Positions 8,859-19,057 of a stretch of DNA of 64,000 nucleotides are shown here, one piece after another. Positions within the stretch are counted from its first letter, which is position 1, and each line of letters opens with the position of its first letter. The stretch covers positions 1 through 64,000 of the forward strand of contig NZ_JNIW01000016.1 in NCBI RefSeq assembly GCF_000701425.1. The letters run 5' to 3'. The notes beneath the pieces are model-generated. The model was not told where the DNA came from and did not search any database. It saw only the letters and a list, made by a program, of their open reading frames with translations. The translations under genes were made by a program, and so were the position numbers. The DNA comes from Deinococcus frigens DSM 12807 (GTDB lineage: Bacteria > Deinococcota > Deinococci > Deinococcales > Deinococcaceae).

Positions 8859-10199
<1,341 letters not shown>

Positions 10200-10202
10200 C
10201 GC

Positions 10203-11039
10203 CTAGCGCCCCGCGATCAGCCCCGCTCCTACCAGCGCCAGCACCACGCCCACCCACTGCGCGGCGCGCAAGCCCTCGCGCAGCACGGTGACGGCCAGCA
10301 GGGTGGTAAAGGCCGGGTACAGGCTGGACAGCAGCGAACCCACCGCCAGCCCGCCGCCCTGCACCGCCAGCAGGTAAAACAGGTTGCCCAGCGTGTCCCC
10401 CGGCGCGGAGGCCAGGATCAGCGCCGGATTGTGCGGGCGCAGGCCCACCAGCCGCGCGGCCAGCGGCAGGGCGATCAATGAGGAACTGACCCGGGCGGCC
10501 CCCAGAATCCAGAACACCCCCGGCGACTGCGCCTGTCCCAGCAGCGCAAAGAAGAAGCCGAAGCCTAGGCCCGCCGCCAGCCCGATCAGCACGCCGTTGT
10601 CCTGCCAGCGGACGGCGCTGCCGCCCTCTCCCGGCGCGTAGCTCAGCAAACCCGTTCCCAGCAGCACGCCCACCGCGCCCAGCCAGCCGAGGGAGCTTAG
10701 CACCTCGCCGCCCAGCAAACCGATGACCACCGGAACCAGTGCGGACAGCGCCCCTGCGCCCACCGACACCGCGCCCATCGGCCCCAGCGCCAGCGCGCGG
10801 TAAAAGGCCAGCACCGCGAATAAGCCCACCGCCCCGGCCAGCGCGCCCCACAGCAGGTCGCCCACGGGCGGCAAGGCCTGGCCCATCACCACCGCCAGCA
10901 GCAGCATGACCCCCGCACTGATCGGGTGGGTCAGCGCCACCACCCGCAGCGGCGAATCGCGCCGACTGGCCAGCCCCGCCAGAAAATCGCCGACGCCATA
11001 CGTCAGCGCCGACAGCAGGCCGCTCAGGGCCGGATTCAC
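10203..11039 (-). CDS. DMT-superfamily (EamA) permease
   Basis: The 278-residue protein consists almost wholly of hydrophobic segments, about ten, in two similar halves. This matches two EamA domains (LFAVLAFYRALALGPMGAVSVGAGALSALVPV in the first, GNLFYLLAVQGGGLAVGSLLSSLYPAFTTLLAV in the second). It starts with GTG at 11039 and ends 4 bp from the stop of the convergent DRE-TIM gene. Such proteins export amino acids, nucleotide-type metabolites or drugs across the inner membrane; the substrate is not predictable here. Confidence 0.85.
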   Translation of the reverse strand: MNPALSGLLSALTYGVGDFLAGLASRRDSPLRVVALTHPISAGVMLLLAVVMGQALPPVGDLLWGALAGAVGLFAVLAFYRALALGPMGAVSVGAGALSALVPVVIGLLGGEVLSSLGWLGAVGVLLGTGLLSYAPGEGGSAVRWQDNGVLIGLAAGLGFGFFFALLGQAQSPGVFWILGAARVSSSLIALPLAARLVGLRPHNPALILASAPGDTLGNLFYLLAVQGGGLAVGSLLSSLYPAFTTLLAVTVLREGLRAAQWVGVVLALVGAGLIAGR

Positions 11040-11129
11040 AGGGCCGGACTCATTGAAAATGCCTCACCGCAGGAGTGTACAGGGCGGGCGGATCACGGGG
11101 CCAGGCGCAGTCCCCGCCGACTGGACATC

Positions 11130-11160
11130 AAAAAGAGACCGGGATGTTTCTCCCAGTCTC
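11130..11160 (-). terminator. Rho-independent terminator after the RGG-repeat gene
   Basis: On the minus strand a 10-bp stem with one mismatch (GAGACTGGGA with TCCCGGTCTC) closes a 6-base loop and is followed by five T residues, 30 bp after the stop of the upstream minus-strand gene. Confidence 0.85.
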
Positions 11161-11189
11161 CTCGTGAGCGCCCTGTGCGGGCCAGCATC

Positions 11190-12206
11190 TTACTCGTCGT
11201 CGCTGCGGTTGTTGCTCCAGCCGCGGTCGGCGCGGGCGCGCGGGCGAAAGCCGCCGCCCTCGCCGCCCTCACTGCCCTCGCGGGGAGCGGGCGCAGCGTC
11301 ACGGGGCCGGTCATCACGGGGCCGGTCCTCGCGCGGGCGGAAGGCCGGACGGTCCTCGCGGGGACGGAAGCCGCCGCCCTGCGAGCCGCCCCGGTCGTCA
11401 CGGCCCTGGGAGCCGCCGCCCTGATAGCCGCCGCCCTGTCCACCCCGGTCATTGTTGCCCCGGTAACCGCCGCCGCCCTGTCCGCCCCGGTCCTCGCGGG
11501 GACGGAAGCCGCCGCCCTGATAACCGCCGCCCTGCGAGCCGCCCCGGTCATTGCCCCGGAAGCCGCCGCCACCCTGACGGTCCCCGCCGCCGTAGCCGCC
11601 CTGTCCGCCCCGGTCCTCGCGGGGACGGAAGTCGCCCCCCTGATAACCGCCGCCCTGCGAGCCGCCCCGGTCATTGCCCCGGAAGCCGCCGCCACCCTGA
11701 CGGTCCCCGCCGCCGTAGCCGCCCTGTCCGCCCCGGTCCTCGCGGGGACGGAAGTTGCCCCCCTGGGGGGCGGGACGGTCACTGCTGGGACGGTCACCCG
11801 CAGGCCGCTCGCCGCTCTTGAAACCGCCCTGGCCCTGGCCCTCGCGCATCTCGCGCATCTCGCGGCGCAGACCACGAATTTCCTTGCCCTGGGCCTCAAG
11901 CATTTCCTTCATCTCGCCCAGCAGCTCCATCAGGTCGTCGGCGTCGATGTACTCGTCTTCCTCGCCGTCCTCACCATCTTCTGTACCTTTTTCTGGGCCT
12001 CCGGTGGCGTCCTGGCTCTGCATCTGCATGGCGCTGTCGTCACTGTCATGGGCGTCATCGCCGTGGCCCTCGGCCTGGGCTTCCTGGGCGTCCAGCACCA
12101 GGTCCTCGTCGGGTTCGCCCTCAAGGTGGGGCAGAATCTCGCGCACCTCGGCGGGCATCTGGTCGTCGGCGGGCTGGCCCTGGCGCGGCTCGTTGTTGTC
12201 GGTCAT
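11190..12206 (-). CDS. Acidic, RGG-repeat intrinsically disordered protein
   Basis: The ATG at 12206 is preceded by AAGGAGA at good spacing. The 338 residues fall into three parts. Residues 1-85 are acidic and disordered (GEPDEDLVLDAQEAQAEGHG, then EDGEDGEEDEYIDADD). Residues about 88-125 form a coiled coil (LMELLGEMKEMLEAQGKEIR and on). Residues about 130-338 are Gly/Arg/Asp/Gln-rich with repeated FRPREDRGGQGG and RGNDRGGSQGGGYQGG blocks. The arrangement resembles RGG-box RNA-binding tails, with an acidic segment that could bind the basic tail or partners. No catalytic domain is present. A cytoplasmic, multimeric RNA- or DNA-binding or condensate-forming role is inferred, not shown. Confidence 0.75.
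   Translation of the reverse strand: MTDNNEPRQGQPADDQMPAEVREILPHLEGEPDEDLVLDAQEAQAEGHGDDAHDSDDSAMQMQSQDATGGPEKGTEDGEDGEEDEYIDADDLMELLGEMKEMLEAQGKEIRGLRREMREMREGQGQGGFKSGERPAGDRPSSDRPAPQGGNFRPREDRGGQGGYGGGDRQGGGGFRGNDRGGSQGGGYQGGDFRPREDRGGQGGYGGGDRQGGGGFRGNDRGGSQGGGYQGGGFRPREDRGGQGGGGYRGNNDRGGQGGGYQGGGSQGRDDRGGSQGGGFRPREDRPAFRPREDRPRDDRPRDAAPAPREGSEGGEGGGFRPRARADRGWSNNRSDDE
11490..11735 (-). repeat. Two 123-bp in-frame tandem repeats in the RGG gene
   Basis: Units 11490-11612 and 11613-11735 are nearly identical and each encode 41 residues containing FRPREDRGGQGGYGGGDRQG. A diverged partial copy precedes them and truncated ones follow. Near-identity suggests recent unequal exchange, so the repeat number may vary between strains. 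Confidence 0.9.
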
Positions 12207-12424
12207 GGTAGTTCTCCTTTTGGCGTGGCGCGGTACTCGGTAAAGCGGAGCGCCGGACTGTTTCCCTGCACTGTCGTTCACAACGCTGGCGGCGAATGTT
12301 GTCTTTTCGGCCAGTGGCACACGTTCTGCGTGCCGGGCGCGGGCGCACCCCCGAGTGTATCACTGCCGGGGATGATGCGCGGCAGAGGTCTGGCGGTTTC
12401 GCGGCTGTCCGGGTACGCTGAACC

Positions 12425-12964
12425 ATGACCCAGCCCGAATACAGCCAGCCTGGACACAGCCAACCCGCACAAGACGGACAGCCCCAGCACTGGCTGGAAG
12501 GCATTCTCGACATCCTGCACGAGGCCGTGGAGGGCGGCGCGCCCGGCGAGGGCACGGCCTTTCTGGATGGCACGGCGGCGGACGGCAGCGGCAACAACGG
12601 ACTGATCGCCACGCTGGACGCCCTGAGCGCCGCGCAGGCCAGCACCGAGATTCACGGCACGTCCATCGCTGGCCACGCCCGCCACAGCGCCCTGCACATG
12701 GAAGTGGTCGTGCGCTGGGAGCGCGGCGGAGACCGGGGGCCGTTCGACTGGAAAGGCAGCTTTCACCCGGCGGATGTGGACGACGAGGCGTGGGACGACC
12801 TGCGCGTCCGTCTGCGCGCCGCTTACGACGCCCTGTGCGCCTTTGCCCGCACCCAGAAAGAGGGCGAGGCGACGGGGGATGCCACGGGCAGCATGACGGG
12901 GGCGGTGGCGCACGTCGCCTACCATCTGGGGGCCATCCGGCAGATGGTGAAAGGCCTGGCATGA
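12425..12964 (+). CDS. DinB-superfamily protein
   Basis: The 179-residue product has a Gln/Pro-rich, probably disordered first 20 residues followed by a DinB-type four-helix bundle. His residues that could bind a divalent metal appear in SIAGHARHSALHM and HVAYHLGAIRQM. DinB proteins include thiol-dependent transferases and many damage-inducible members of unknown activity. A TACGCT -10 at 12414-12419 ends 5 bp before the ATG, which suggests a leaderless mRNA. The stop overlaps the next start (ATGA), so it begins a three-gene operon with a methyltransferase-like gene and a GNAT gene. Confidence 0.7.
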   Translation: MTQPEYSQPGHSQPAQDGQPQHWLEGILDILHEAVEGGAPGEGTAFLDGTAADGSGNNGLIATLDALSAAQASTEIHGTSIAGHARHSALHMEVVVRWERGGDRGPFDWKGSFHPADVDDEAWDDLRVRLRAAYDALCAFARTQKEGEATGDATGSMTGAVAHVAYHLGAIRQMVKGLA

Positions 12965-13530
12965 GGCCGGACGAACCGCTGCGGGTCATCATCGGCGCGG
13001 GTGAGCAGCGCTGGGACGGCTGGATTCCCACCCAGCGGGAGCAGCTTGATCTGCTGGACCGGGCCACCTGGGCCGCGTGGTTCGGGAGCCGCCGGGCCGA
13101 CGCGCTGCTGTGCGAACACGTCTGGGAACACCTGAACGAGCAGCAGGGCCGCGCCGCTGCCCGGCTGTCTCTGGAGTTCCTCAAGCCCGGCGGTTTTGTG
13201 CGGGTGGCCGTGCCGGACGCAAACTTTCCAAATGCCGGGTATCAGCGCGGGGTGCAGATCGGGGGACCGGGGCCAGCCGATCACCCCGCCGCCGATCACC
13301 AGATGGTGTACACCGCCCCACTGCTGGCCGATGTGTTCACGGGGGCCGGATTCACGGTGGAGCTGCTGGAATACTGCGACGCGCAGGGCCAGTTTCACGC
13401 CCGGGACTGGGACCTGAATACCGGGCCGATCTACCGCTCGCTGCAACTGGACCACCGCAACCGTGAGGGAAAGCTGGGTTTCGTGTCCATCGTGCTGGAC
13501 GCTACGAAACCCCACGGGGAGCAGCCGTGA
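12961..13530 (+). CDS. SAM-dependent methyltransferase-like protein
   Basis: The ATG at 12961 overlaps the upstream TGA. The 189-residue product resembles the C-terminal half of class I methyltransferases seen in predicted SAM-dependent methyltransferases: CEHVWEHL, then LEFLKPGGFVRVAVPDAN, then AGFTVELLEYCDAQGQFH. The usual glycine-rich motif I is not obvious; the N-terminus has RVIIGAGEQRWDGWIPT instead, a pattern seen in glycosyltransferase-linked methyltransferase-like proteins. Activity is therefore uncertain. Its stop overlaps the GTG of the next gene. Confidence 0.65.
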   Translation: MRPDEPLRVIIGAGEQRWDGWIPTQREQLDLLDRATWAAWFGSRRADALLCEHVWEHLNEQQGRAAARLSLEFLKPGGFVRVAVPDANFPNAGYQRGVQIGGPGPADHPAADHQMVYTAPLLADVFTGAGFTVELLEYCDAQGQFHARDWDLNTGPIYRSLQLDHRNREGKLGFVSIVLDATKPHGEQP

Positions 13531-14483
13531 CGGCTCAGTTCACCGTTCGCCCCTTCACCCCCGCCGACGCCCCCGCGTGGGTGGCGATCAGCAACGCTGT
13601 CCTGAACCGTCAGGCCACCGCTGAAGCTTTGCTGGAGGAAGACGCCCGCCGCGACGCCGCGCAGACCCATTGCCGCTGGGTGGCTGTGGATGGGGGAGAG
13701 GTGGTGGGCACCGCCCTCCTCTCGTTCTTTCCCTTCAATCCGCCGGGATTTCTGAGTGTCAATGTCATGGTGGCCCCGCACCACCGGGGCCGGGGCGTGG
13801 GCCGCGCGCTGTGGCAGACCGTTCAGGATGAGGCCAGGCGGCTGGGCGTCGCCAGTCTCGCCACTGGCGTTTCGGATACGGACATGGAAAGTCTGGCGTG
13901 GGCGCAGCGGCGCGGCTTCGAGCGGCACCTCCACCGCTTTGCCTCCGAGCTGGACCTGAACGGCTTCGACGAAACTCCTTTTCAAGCCGATCTGGAGCGG
14001 GCGGTGGCGCAGGGCGTGACCTTCATGGACCTGGCAGGTGCAGACGAGGCCACGCTGGACCGCTATCTAAATTTCGTCGCGGACCGCCTGACCGAGACCC
14101 CCGATCTGGCCGGGCACCCCCGCTGGCCACTGGCGCAGGTGCGCGAGGTTCTGCGCCTGGACAGCGATCCGCGCCCAGAATGGCTGGTGCTGGCGCTGGG
14201 GCCGGATAGTGAGTGGCTGGGCCTGACCGTGATGGTCTCGATCTTTGGCGGGCAGGCGGCCTACAACGAACTGACCGCCGTGCATCCATCCGCACGCGGG
14301 CGTGGGCTGGCGCTGCCGCTGAAACTGGAGGCCATCCGCCGGGCGCAGGCGGCTGGAATTGGCACCATGCGGACCAACAACCACAGCCAGAACGCGCCCA
14401 TGCTGGCGGTAAACCTGCGGCTGGGTTTCGTGTCGCTGCCGGGCCAGTTTGAACTGCTGCGGCGGGGATCAGCGGAAGGCTAG
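13527..14483 (+). CDS. GNAT acetyltransferase with two GNAT domains
   Basis: The GTG at 13527 overlaps the preceding TGA. The 318 residues hold two acetyl-CoA-binding folds. In the first, the pyrophosphate loop is APHHRGRGVGRALWQ (about residue 90). In the second the equivalent is HPSARGRGLALPLKLEAIRRA (about 253), followed by NNHSQNAPMLAVNLRLGF. Double-GNAT proteins include mycothiol synthase and antibiotic acetyltransferases. The second domain looks more canonical. The substrate is unknown. It is the last gene of the DinB-methyltransferase-GNAT operon. Confidence 0.85.
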   Translation: MTAQFTVRPFTPADAPAWVAISNAVLNRQATAEALLEEDARRDAAQTHCRWVAVDGGEVVGTALLSFFPFNPPGFLSVNVMVAPHHRGRGVGRALWQTVQDEARRLGVASLATGVSDTDMESLAWAQRRGFERHLHRFASELDLNGFDETPFQADLERAVAQGVTFMDLAGADEATLDRYLNFVADRLTETPDLAGHPRWPLAQVREVLRLDSDPRPEWLVLALGPDSEWLGLTVMVSIFGGQAAYNELTAVHPSARGRGLALPLKLEAIRRAQAAGIGTMRTNNHSQNAPMLAVNLRLGFVSLPGQFELLRRGSAEG

Positions 14484-14537
14484 GAGCGTTGGAATCCTGT
14501 CCTCGGATGGAGATTGAATCTCGCCAGGATGCCCGTT

Positions 14538-15791
14538 TTACTTCCTGCTCCCGCCCTCCAACTGCCAGCTCGTCTTGAGCGCTTCGTCCAGCACGCGCAC
14601 GCTGCCCTTGCCGCTGGCACTGCCCTCGGCCACGGCGAAGGTGCCGTCGGGCAGGGCCACCACGTCCATCGGGTGGACCAGGGGCATGGGGTGCAGCTTG
14701 CCGCTGACCAGATCGATGCGCGTCAGTTGCCCGGCGCGGTCCGTGACCAGGGCCACGCTGCCGTTGACCCCCAGCTTGTCGGGGTGGCCGGGCAGGGGCC
14801 AGCTCCTGACAACCTCGCCGCCCGCGCTCAGGCGCAGCAGGCGGCCCTTCACGTCCAGCGCCAGCACGGTGCCGCCCGCCTCGGGGGCCAGGTCCACCGG
14901 CGCGCCGCCCACCACCACGCGTTTCAGGACCTTCAGGGTGTCGGGGTCCAGCAGGCAGACCTCGCCGGTCAGGTGGTGGGTCACGAACAGCGTGCCGCCC
15001 GAGAGCAGCACGCCGTCCATCACGTCGGCCAGCGGCATCCCGGCCTCGCGGGCCACCGTGATCTGCCCCCCCGCGTCTCCCAGGCGGCCCACCGCGCCGC
15101 GCACGGTCTTGAAGTACACGCGCCCACCGTCCGGCCCGCTGGAAGCCGTCAGGCCCGCCACGCCGTCCGGCACCGGGTAAGAGCGGACCACCTTCAGCGG
15201 ATCGGTCTGCACCTCCAGCACGCGGTCATTGGCGGCGTCGGCCAGGTACACCCGGTCTCCTAGCCGCACGCCCTGGGTGAACCACGATGGCTGCCGTCCG
15301 CCCGAGCGCAGGGTGGCGGTGACCTGATCGCCACGCAGCAGATTGAGGGTGCCGCCCTGATCGTTGCTGGCCACCAGCAGGCCGCCTGCCGCCGCCACCA
15401 CCACCGCCGGATCGGGCAGCGCCGCCGCCGTCCCGCGCGAGGGTGTCAGCAGCGCCCCAAAGGCCAGCAGACCCGACACCGCCGCCGCGCCCAGCATCAG
15501 CGGCCACCAGCGGCGCGAGGGATGGGGGCGCGCCTTTGCAGCAGCCGGAGCTGTCACCCGCGCCTGGCGCGCCGCGCCCAGCACCGCCGTCTTCAGGTGG
15601 GCGGGCGGCTCCAGCGGCGGCACGACTTCTAGCAGCGCCGCCTCCAGATCGCGCAGCAGCGTCAGGTGGGCGCGGCACCCGGGGCAGTCCGCCAGGTGGG
15701 CGCGCAGCTCGGGGGTCAGAGACTGGCCCAGGCCAACGCGTTCTTCCAGTTGCTGCTGAACCGTGTCGCAAGGTTCGGTTATTCCAGCCAT
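14538..15791 (-). CDS. Membrane anti-sigma factor with extracytoplasmic beta-propeller-like domain
   Basis: The 417-residue protein starts with a zinc-finger anti-sigma domain: HLADCPGCRAHL (about residues 32-43) gives the H-x3-C-x2-C motif. One membrane segment follows near residue 95 (WWPLMLGAAAVSGLLAFGALL). The remaining 300 residues carry repeated strand-rich blocks (DRVYLADAANDRVLEVQ, then GRVYFKTVRGAVGRL, then GGTLFVTHHLTGEVCLL), suggesting a propeller of YVTN/NHL type outside the membrane. Its ATG overlaps the 3' end of the sigma gene by 13 bp, so it should bind and silence that factor until an envelope signal is sensed. Confidence 0.85.
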   Translation of the reverse strand: MAGITEPCDTVQQQLEERVGLGQSLTPELRAHLADCPGCRAHLTLLRDLEAALLEVVPPLEPPAHLKTAVLGAARQARVTAPAAAKARPHPSRRWWPLMLGAAAVSGLLAFGALLTPSRGTAAALPDPAVVVAAAGGLLVASNDQGGTLNLLRGDQVTATLRSGGRQPSWFTQGVRLGDRVYLADAANDRVLEVQTDPLKVVRSYPVPDGVAGLTASSGPDGGRVYFKTVRGAVGRLGDAGGQITVAREAGMPLADVMDGVLLSGGTLFVTHHLTGEVCLLDPDTLKVLKRVVVGGAPVDLAPEAGGTVLALDVKGRLLRLSAGGEVVRSWPLPGHPDKLGVNGSVALVTDRAGQLTRIDLVSGKLHPMPLVHPMDVVALPDGTFAVAEGSASGKGSVRVLDEALKTSWQLEGGSRK

Positions 15792-16495
15792 GTCTCCACC
15801 TCCTTTCCCAGCCCTGCGTTTTCCGGCCCCGCGTTTTCCTGGCCTGCCTTCTCTAGCACGGCGCGCAGGTGTTTCAGGGCGTAACTCAGTCGGCTCTTGA
15901 CCGTTCCCACCGGCACCTTCATCGCGCCCGAGATCTCCTCGCGGGACTCGCCCACCAGAAAAGCGCGCTCGACCGTCTCGCGGTGCGCCGCCGAGAGCTG
16001 CGACAGCGCGGCGCGAATCTGCTCGCGGCGCTGGGCGTCCTCGCTGTGGCCCACCGGCCCCGGTCCCGTATCCGGGAAGGGCAGCTCCGCGCCGTCCTCG
16101 GTGAACAGCGGCAGGGTGGCCTTGGTGGCGCGCAGGCGGTCCAGCGCCCGCGAACGCGCCATCACCAGCAAAAAGGTCTTGAGGCCCGCCCGCGCCGGAT
16201 CATAGCTTTCGGGGCGCTCCCACAACCGCACAAACACGTCCTGCAACGCTTCCTGCGCCGCCGCGTCGCCCAGCAGCCGGTTCAGCACCCCGTACACGGC
16301 CCCAGAATGCTGGTCGTACACCTCCGAGAGCGCCGCTTCCTCGCGCTGGCGCAGGCGCAGGGCCAGGCGGGCGTCGGTGTCCGGCTGCTCTGCCTGCTGC
16401 GGCCCGGCCTGGGCTGCCTGAACATGCTCTTCCGCGCGCTCTGCCGCCGTCGCGGGCTGGGAGCGCAGGGAAAAGCGGGAGTCAGGCACAGCCAT
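15779..16495 (-). CDS. ECF RNA polymerase sigma factor
   Basis: The protein carries sigma region 2 (EEAALSEVYDQHSGAVYGVL, then DVFVRLWERPESYDPARAGLKTFLLVMARSRALDRLRA) and region 4 (LSQLSAAHRETVERAFLVGE, then GTVKSRLSYALKHL). The start is uncertain: ATG 16495 (MAVPDSRF) is chosen. ATG 16504, ATG 16510 and a TTG further out are in frame. The first 45 residues are a non-conserved, Gln/Ala-rich extension. It overlaps the anti-sigma gene, the usual pairing. In this lineage ECF factors drive stress regulons such as heat shock, but the regulon here is unknown. Confidence 0.88.
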   Translation of the reverse strand: MAVPDSRFSLRSQPATAAERAEEHVQAAQAGPQQAEQPDTDARLALRLRQREEAALSEVYDQHSGAVYGVLNRLLGDAAAQEALQDVFVRLWERPESYDPARAGLKTFLLVMARSRALDRLRATKATLPLFTEDGAELPFPDTGPGPVGHSEDAQRREQIRAALSQLSAAHRETVERAFLVGESREEISGAMKVPVGTVKSRLSYALKHLRAVLEKAGQENAGPENAGLGKEVETWLE

Positions 16496-16672
16496 CCACG
16501 TCATATGCATGATACGGGTCTGCGGGGAGGAAAAGTTCAATGGGCGCTGCCGGGGTGGACCTGTCTCTGGATGAGGGGAGAAAAGAGGTGTTGTCCTGCC
16601 CGCGACTCCCCGGTTGCGCCCGGTACAGGTGGCCGGCCCACGCCTCCCACCCTCCGGCCCACTGCTTGCCCC

Positions 16673-18019
16673 TCAGTTCACCTGCTCGCCCTGCGCCTGC
16701 CGGACCGCGTGCTGGGCGGCCCTGCGGACCTCGGCGGCCCCACCGCCCGCCAGGGTGTCCAGCACCTTGCGGTAGCGGTCCTCGATGTCGGCGCGGTCCG
16801 CCGAGTTCTCGATGTTCGCCAGCGCGTCCTCGCGGACCAGTTCGGCGTGATGGCGGATCACGGCGCGGCGTTCGGCGTCCCTGAGGCACGAGGCGGCGGT
16901 GCCGAACACTTCCAGCATCCTCACCATCACGCTGGGGCTGCCCTTGCCGTACTGCCGGATCATGGAAAACATGCTGTGGGTCAGGCCCACGAAATCGGTC
17001 ACGGGGACCACCAGCCGCAGCACCTGCCCGTGGTGGTACACGCCGTCGGGCCAGCGGCGGTCCTGCAAACTGCACAGCGCGTCGCCGAAACGGTCCACCA
17101 CGTCGATGGCCGTCACCGGGTCATTCACGCCGGGACTGAGCGCGCGGGCGGCCACCTCCGAGAGCTGGCGCACGCTGTATTCCAGGTCCTGGCCCACCGT
17201 GCGGCGGTCTCCCAGACTCAGGGCGTCCATCACGCCCTGCGGCAATCTGGGCACGCCCACCGCGATCACCGAGTTGGGAAATACGTAGTCGCCGGGCCGG
17301 ACGTGCAGCAGCAGGGCCACGTCCGCCTCCCTGGCCTTTTTCAGCAACAGGTCGTTGTCGGTCAGTTGCAGGTAGCCGCCGCTGGGGGCGTGCAGGACCT
17401 CGCCGCCCGCCCAGAATTCCGGTGGCGGGGCCACGGCCAGGTCGCGGTCCGGGTCCTCTTTCAGGGTGGCCCGCATCAGCGAGTCGCGCATGTCGTCGCG
17501 CAGCAGGTTGGCCACATGGGTCATGTTGATCGAGCCGGTGATGTGCGCCAGGTAATACACCAGCATGGCGACACTGAATATGGCCAGCACCAGCGCAAAG
17601 GTGACGTTGTAGTGGGGCACAAAGGGCTGGTCCTGGCTGCCTGTCACTGCGCGCAGGGTGTACAGCGAGAAGGCGAAGGTGGAAATAAAGGTGCCCAGCG
17701 TGAACTGGTTGCCCCGGTCCCGCGTGAAGTTGTCCAGCAGGCGCGGCCCCATCGATCCCGCCGCATAGGAGAGGGCCGCGATGGTGATGGAGAAGACTGT
17801 GCCCGCCACCCCGATGGAGCTGCCCGCGATGGCCGAGAGCAGGCTGCGCGAACCGGTCTCGCCGCCGCCATATACGAAACGCAGCCCCTCGGGGACGCCG
17901 TAGCTTTCCTCGGCACTGATCCCGGCCTCGGCCAGCAGCAGCGCCAGGACGGTCATGACCGCCGGAATGAACCAGAATTCCTGGGTGATCTGGCGCAGGC
18001 GCAGCCAGGTGCGGTTCAT
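16673..18019 (-). CDS. DUF2254 integral membrane protein
   Basis: The 448-residue protein has an N-terminal membrane domain with about four segments (FIPAVMTVLALLLAEAG, IGVAGTVFSITIAALSYAA, FTLGTFISTFAFSLYTL, VTFALVLAIFSVAMLVYYLAH) and a long soluble C-terminal part (about 180-448). This matches DUF2254; the pattern SPGVNDPVTAIDVVDRFGDAL is characteristic. Function unknown. It overlaps the upstream mechanosensitive channel gene in an ATGA junction, so a shared role in membrane tension or ion homeostasis is plausible. Confidence 0.85.
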   Translation of the reverse strand: MNRTWLRLRQITQEFWFIPAVMTVLALLLAEAGISAEESYGVPEGLRFVYGGGETGSRSLLSAIAGSSIGVAGTVFSITIAALSYAAGSMGPRLLDNFTRDRGNQFTLGTFISTFAFSLYTLRAVTGSQDQPFVPHYNVTFALVLAIFSVAMLVYYLAHITGSINMTHVANLLRDDMRDSLMRATLKEDPDRDLAVAPPPEFWAGGEVLHAPSGGYLQLTDNDLLLKKAREADVALLLHVRPGDYVFPNSVIAVGVPRLPQGVMDALSLGDRRTVGQDLEYSVRQLSEVAARALSPGVNDPVTAIDVVDRFGDALCSLQDRRWPDGVYHHGQVLRLVVPVTDFVGLTHSMFSMIRQYGKGSPSVMVRMLEVFGTAASCLRDAERRAVIRHHAELVREDALANIENSADRADIEDRYRKVLDTLAGGGAAEVRRAAQHAVRQAQGEQVN

Positions 18020-18990
18020 GGCTGCCGGGCCTCCGGGTGTGGCAGCGTTTGCTGCGCCTCACGCCGGGCCTGCTGCCTCGATTGCGGGTTGTCCTCGCGG
18101 GCGGGCCAGCCCTCGCGCTGCTCCCTGCGGTTCCCGTCCGCCGTCTCGGTCTGATCGTGGTACAGCACCTGCTGGGTGGGAAAGGGCAGATCGAAGCCAG
18201 CGGCGGGCAGCGCATTCTTGATGGCCTCCAGCACGCTGTCCTGCGTTTCCACGGCCTCCTTGCGCACGGGCGGATCGATCCAGAAGCGGACCTCCAGATT
18301 CACCGAGAAGTCGCCCAGTTCCCTGACCAGCACGCTGGGGGCGGGGTCTTGCAGCAAGCCGTCCAGGCCCTTCAGTGTCTCCAGAATCAGCTTGCGGGCC
18401 GCCGCGATGTCGTCGCCGTAGCCGATGCCCACCGTGACGGCCAGGCGGCGGTGTTCGTAGGCGGTGTTCACGGTCACGCGGTTGGTGTACAGCTCGGAAT
18501 TGGGAATGACCACCCGGCGGTTGTCGTAGGTCCGCAGCAGCGTGGCGCGCACCTGAATGTCCTCCACCACGCCCTCGTGATCGCCGGAGACAATCTGATC
18601 GCCAATGCGAAAGGGCCGCGTGACCAGAATCAAGATGCCCGCCAGCAGGTTCTGGAAGATGTCTTTGAAAGCAAAGCCAATCGCCACGCCGCTGACCCCC
18701 AGCGCCCCGAACAGCGAGGCGGCGGTCAGCGTCGGGAAGATCACGGTCAGCGCCGTCAGCACGCCCACCGCCAGCACCAGCCACGACACGGTGCGCGAGA
18801 ACACCAGCGAGACGCCCCTGGGCTGCCCGGATCGCTCGGCCAGACCCGTCACGGCGTTGCGCGCCAGCCGGGCGATCAGCAAGAAGACCAGGAAGACCAG
18901 CAGGCCGATCAGGATGTTGGGAATGGTCACGATAAAGCCCTGGAGCAGGCTCTGCACCCGCATCCAGACGGCGCTCAGTTCAAGATTCAT
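18016..18990 (-). CDS. MscS-family mechanosensitive ion channel
   Basis: The ATG at 18990 is used; a TACCCT -10-like element lies 9 bp upstream. The 324-residue protein has three membrane helices in the first 105 residues. A pore-lining TM3 is rich in Gly/Ala (ASLFGALGVSGVAIGFAFKDIFQNLLAGILIL). The MscS beta domain follows (PFRIGDQIVSGDHEGVVEDIQVRATLLRTYDNRRVVIPNSEL), then an alpha/beta domain. The last 45 residues are Gln/Arg/Glu-rich and probably disordered. It releases solutes on hypo-osmotic shock. Its stop overlaps the DUF2254 start. Confidence 0.92.
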   Translation of the reverse strand: MNLELSAVWMRVQSLLQGFIVTIPNILIGLLVFLVFLLIARLARNAVTGLAERSGQPRGVSLVFSRTVSWLVLAVGVLTALTVIFPTLTAASLFGALGVSGVAIGFAFKDIFQNLLAGILILVTRPFRIGDQIVSGDHEGVVEDIQVRATLLRTYDNRRVVIPNSELYTNRVTVNTAYEHRRLAVTVGIGYGDDIAAARKLILETLKGLDGLLQDPAPSVLVRELGDFSVNLEVRFWIDPPVRKEAVETQDSVLEAIKNALPAAGFDLPFPTQQVLYHDQTETADGNRREQREGWPAREDNPQSRQQARREAQQTLPHPEARQP

Positions 18991-19057
18991 GCGGTTCCCA
19001 GGGTACTGCGGCGGGCGGTCAGTCGTGTGTCCCTTGCCCGCGCACGCCGCACCGGGA

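Noticed and set aside
16540..16884. A short plus-strand frame with GGGGAGGA in front of its ATG
   Set aside because: Most of it is antisense to the DUF2254 gene and it becomes Arg/Pro-rich noise after 20 residues.
15869..18154. A 761-codon plus-strand open frame
   Set aside because: It runs antisense through the sigma factor and DUF2254 genes and shows only His/Arg/Gln-rich composition without conserved motifs.
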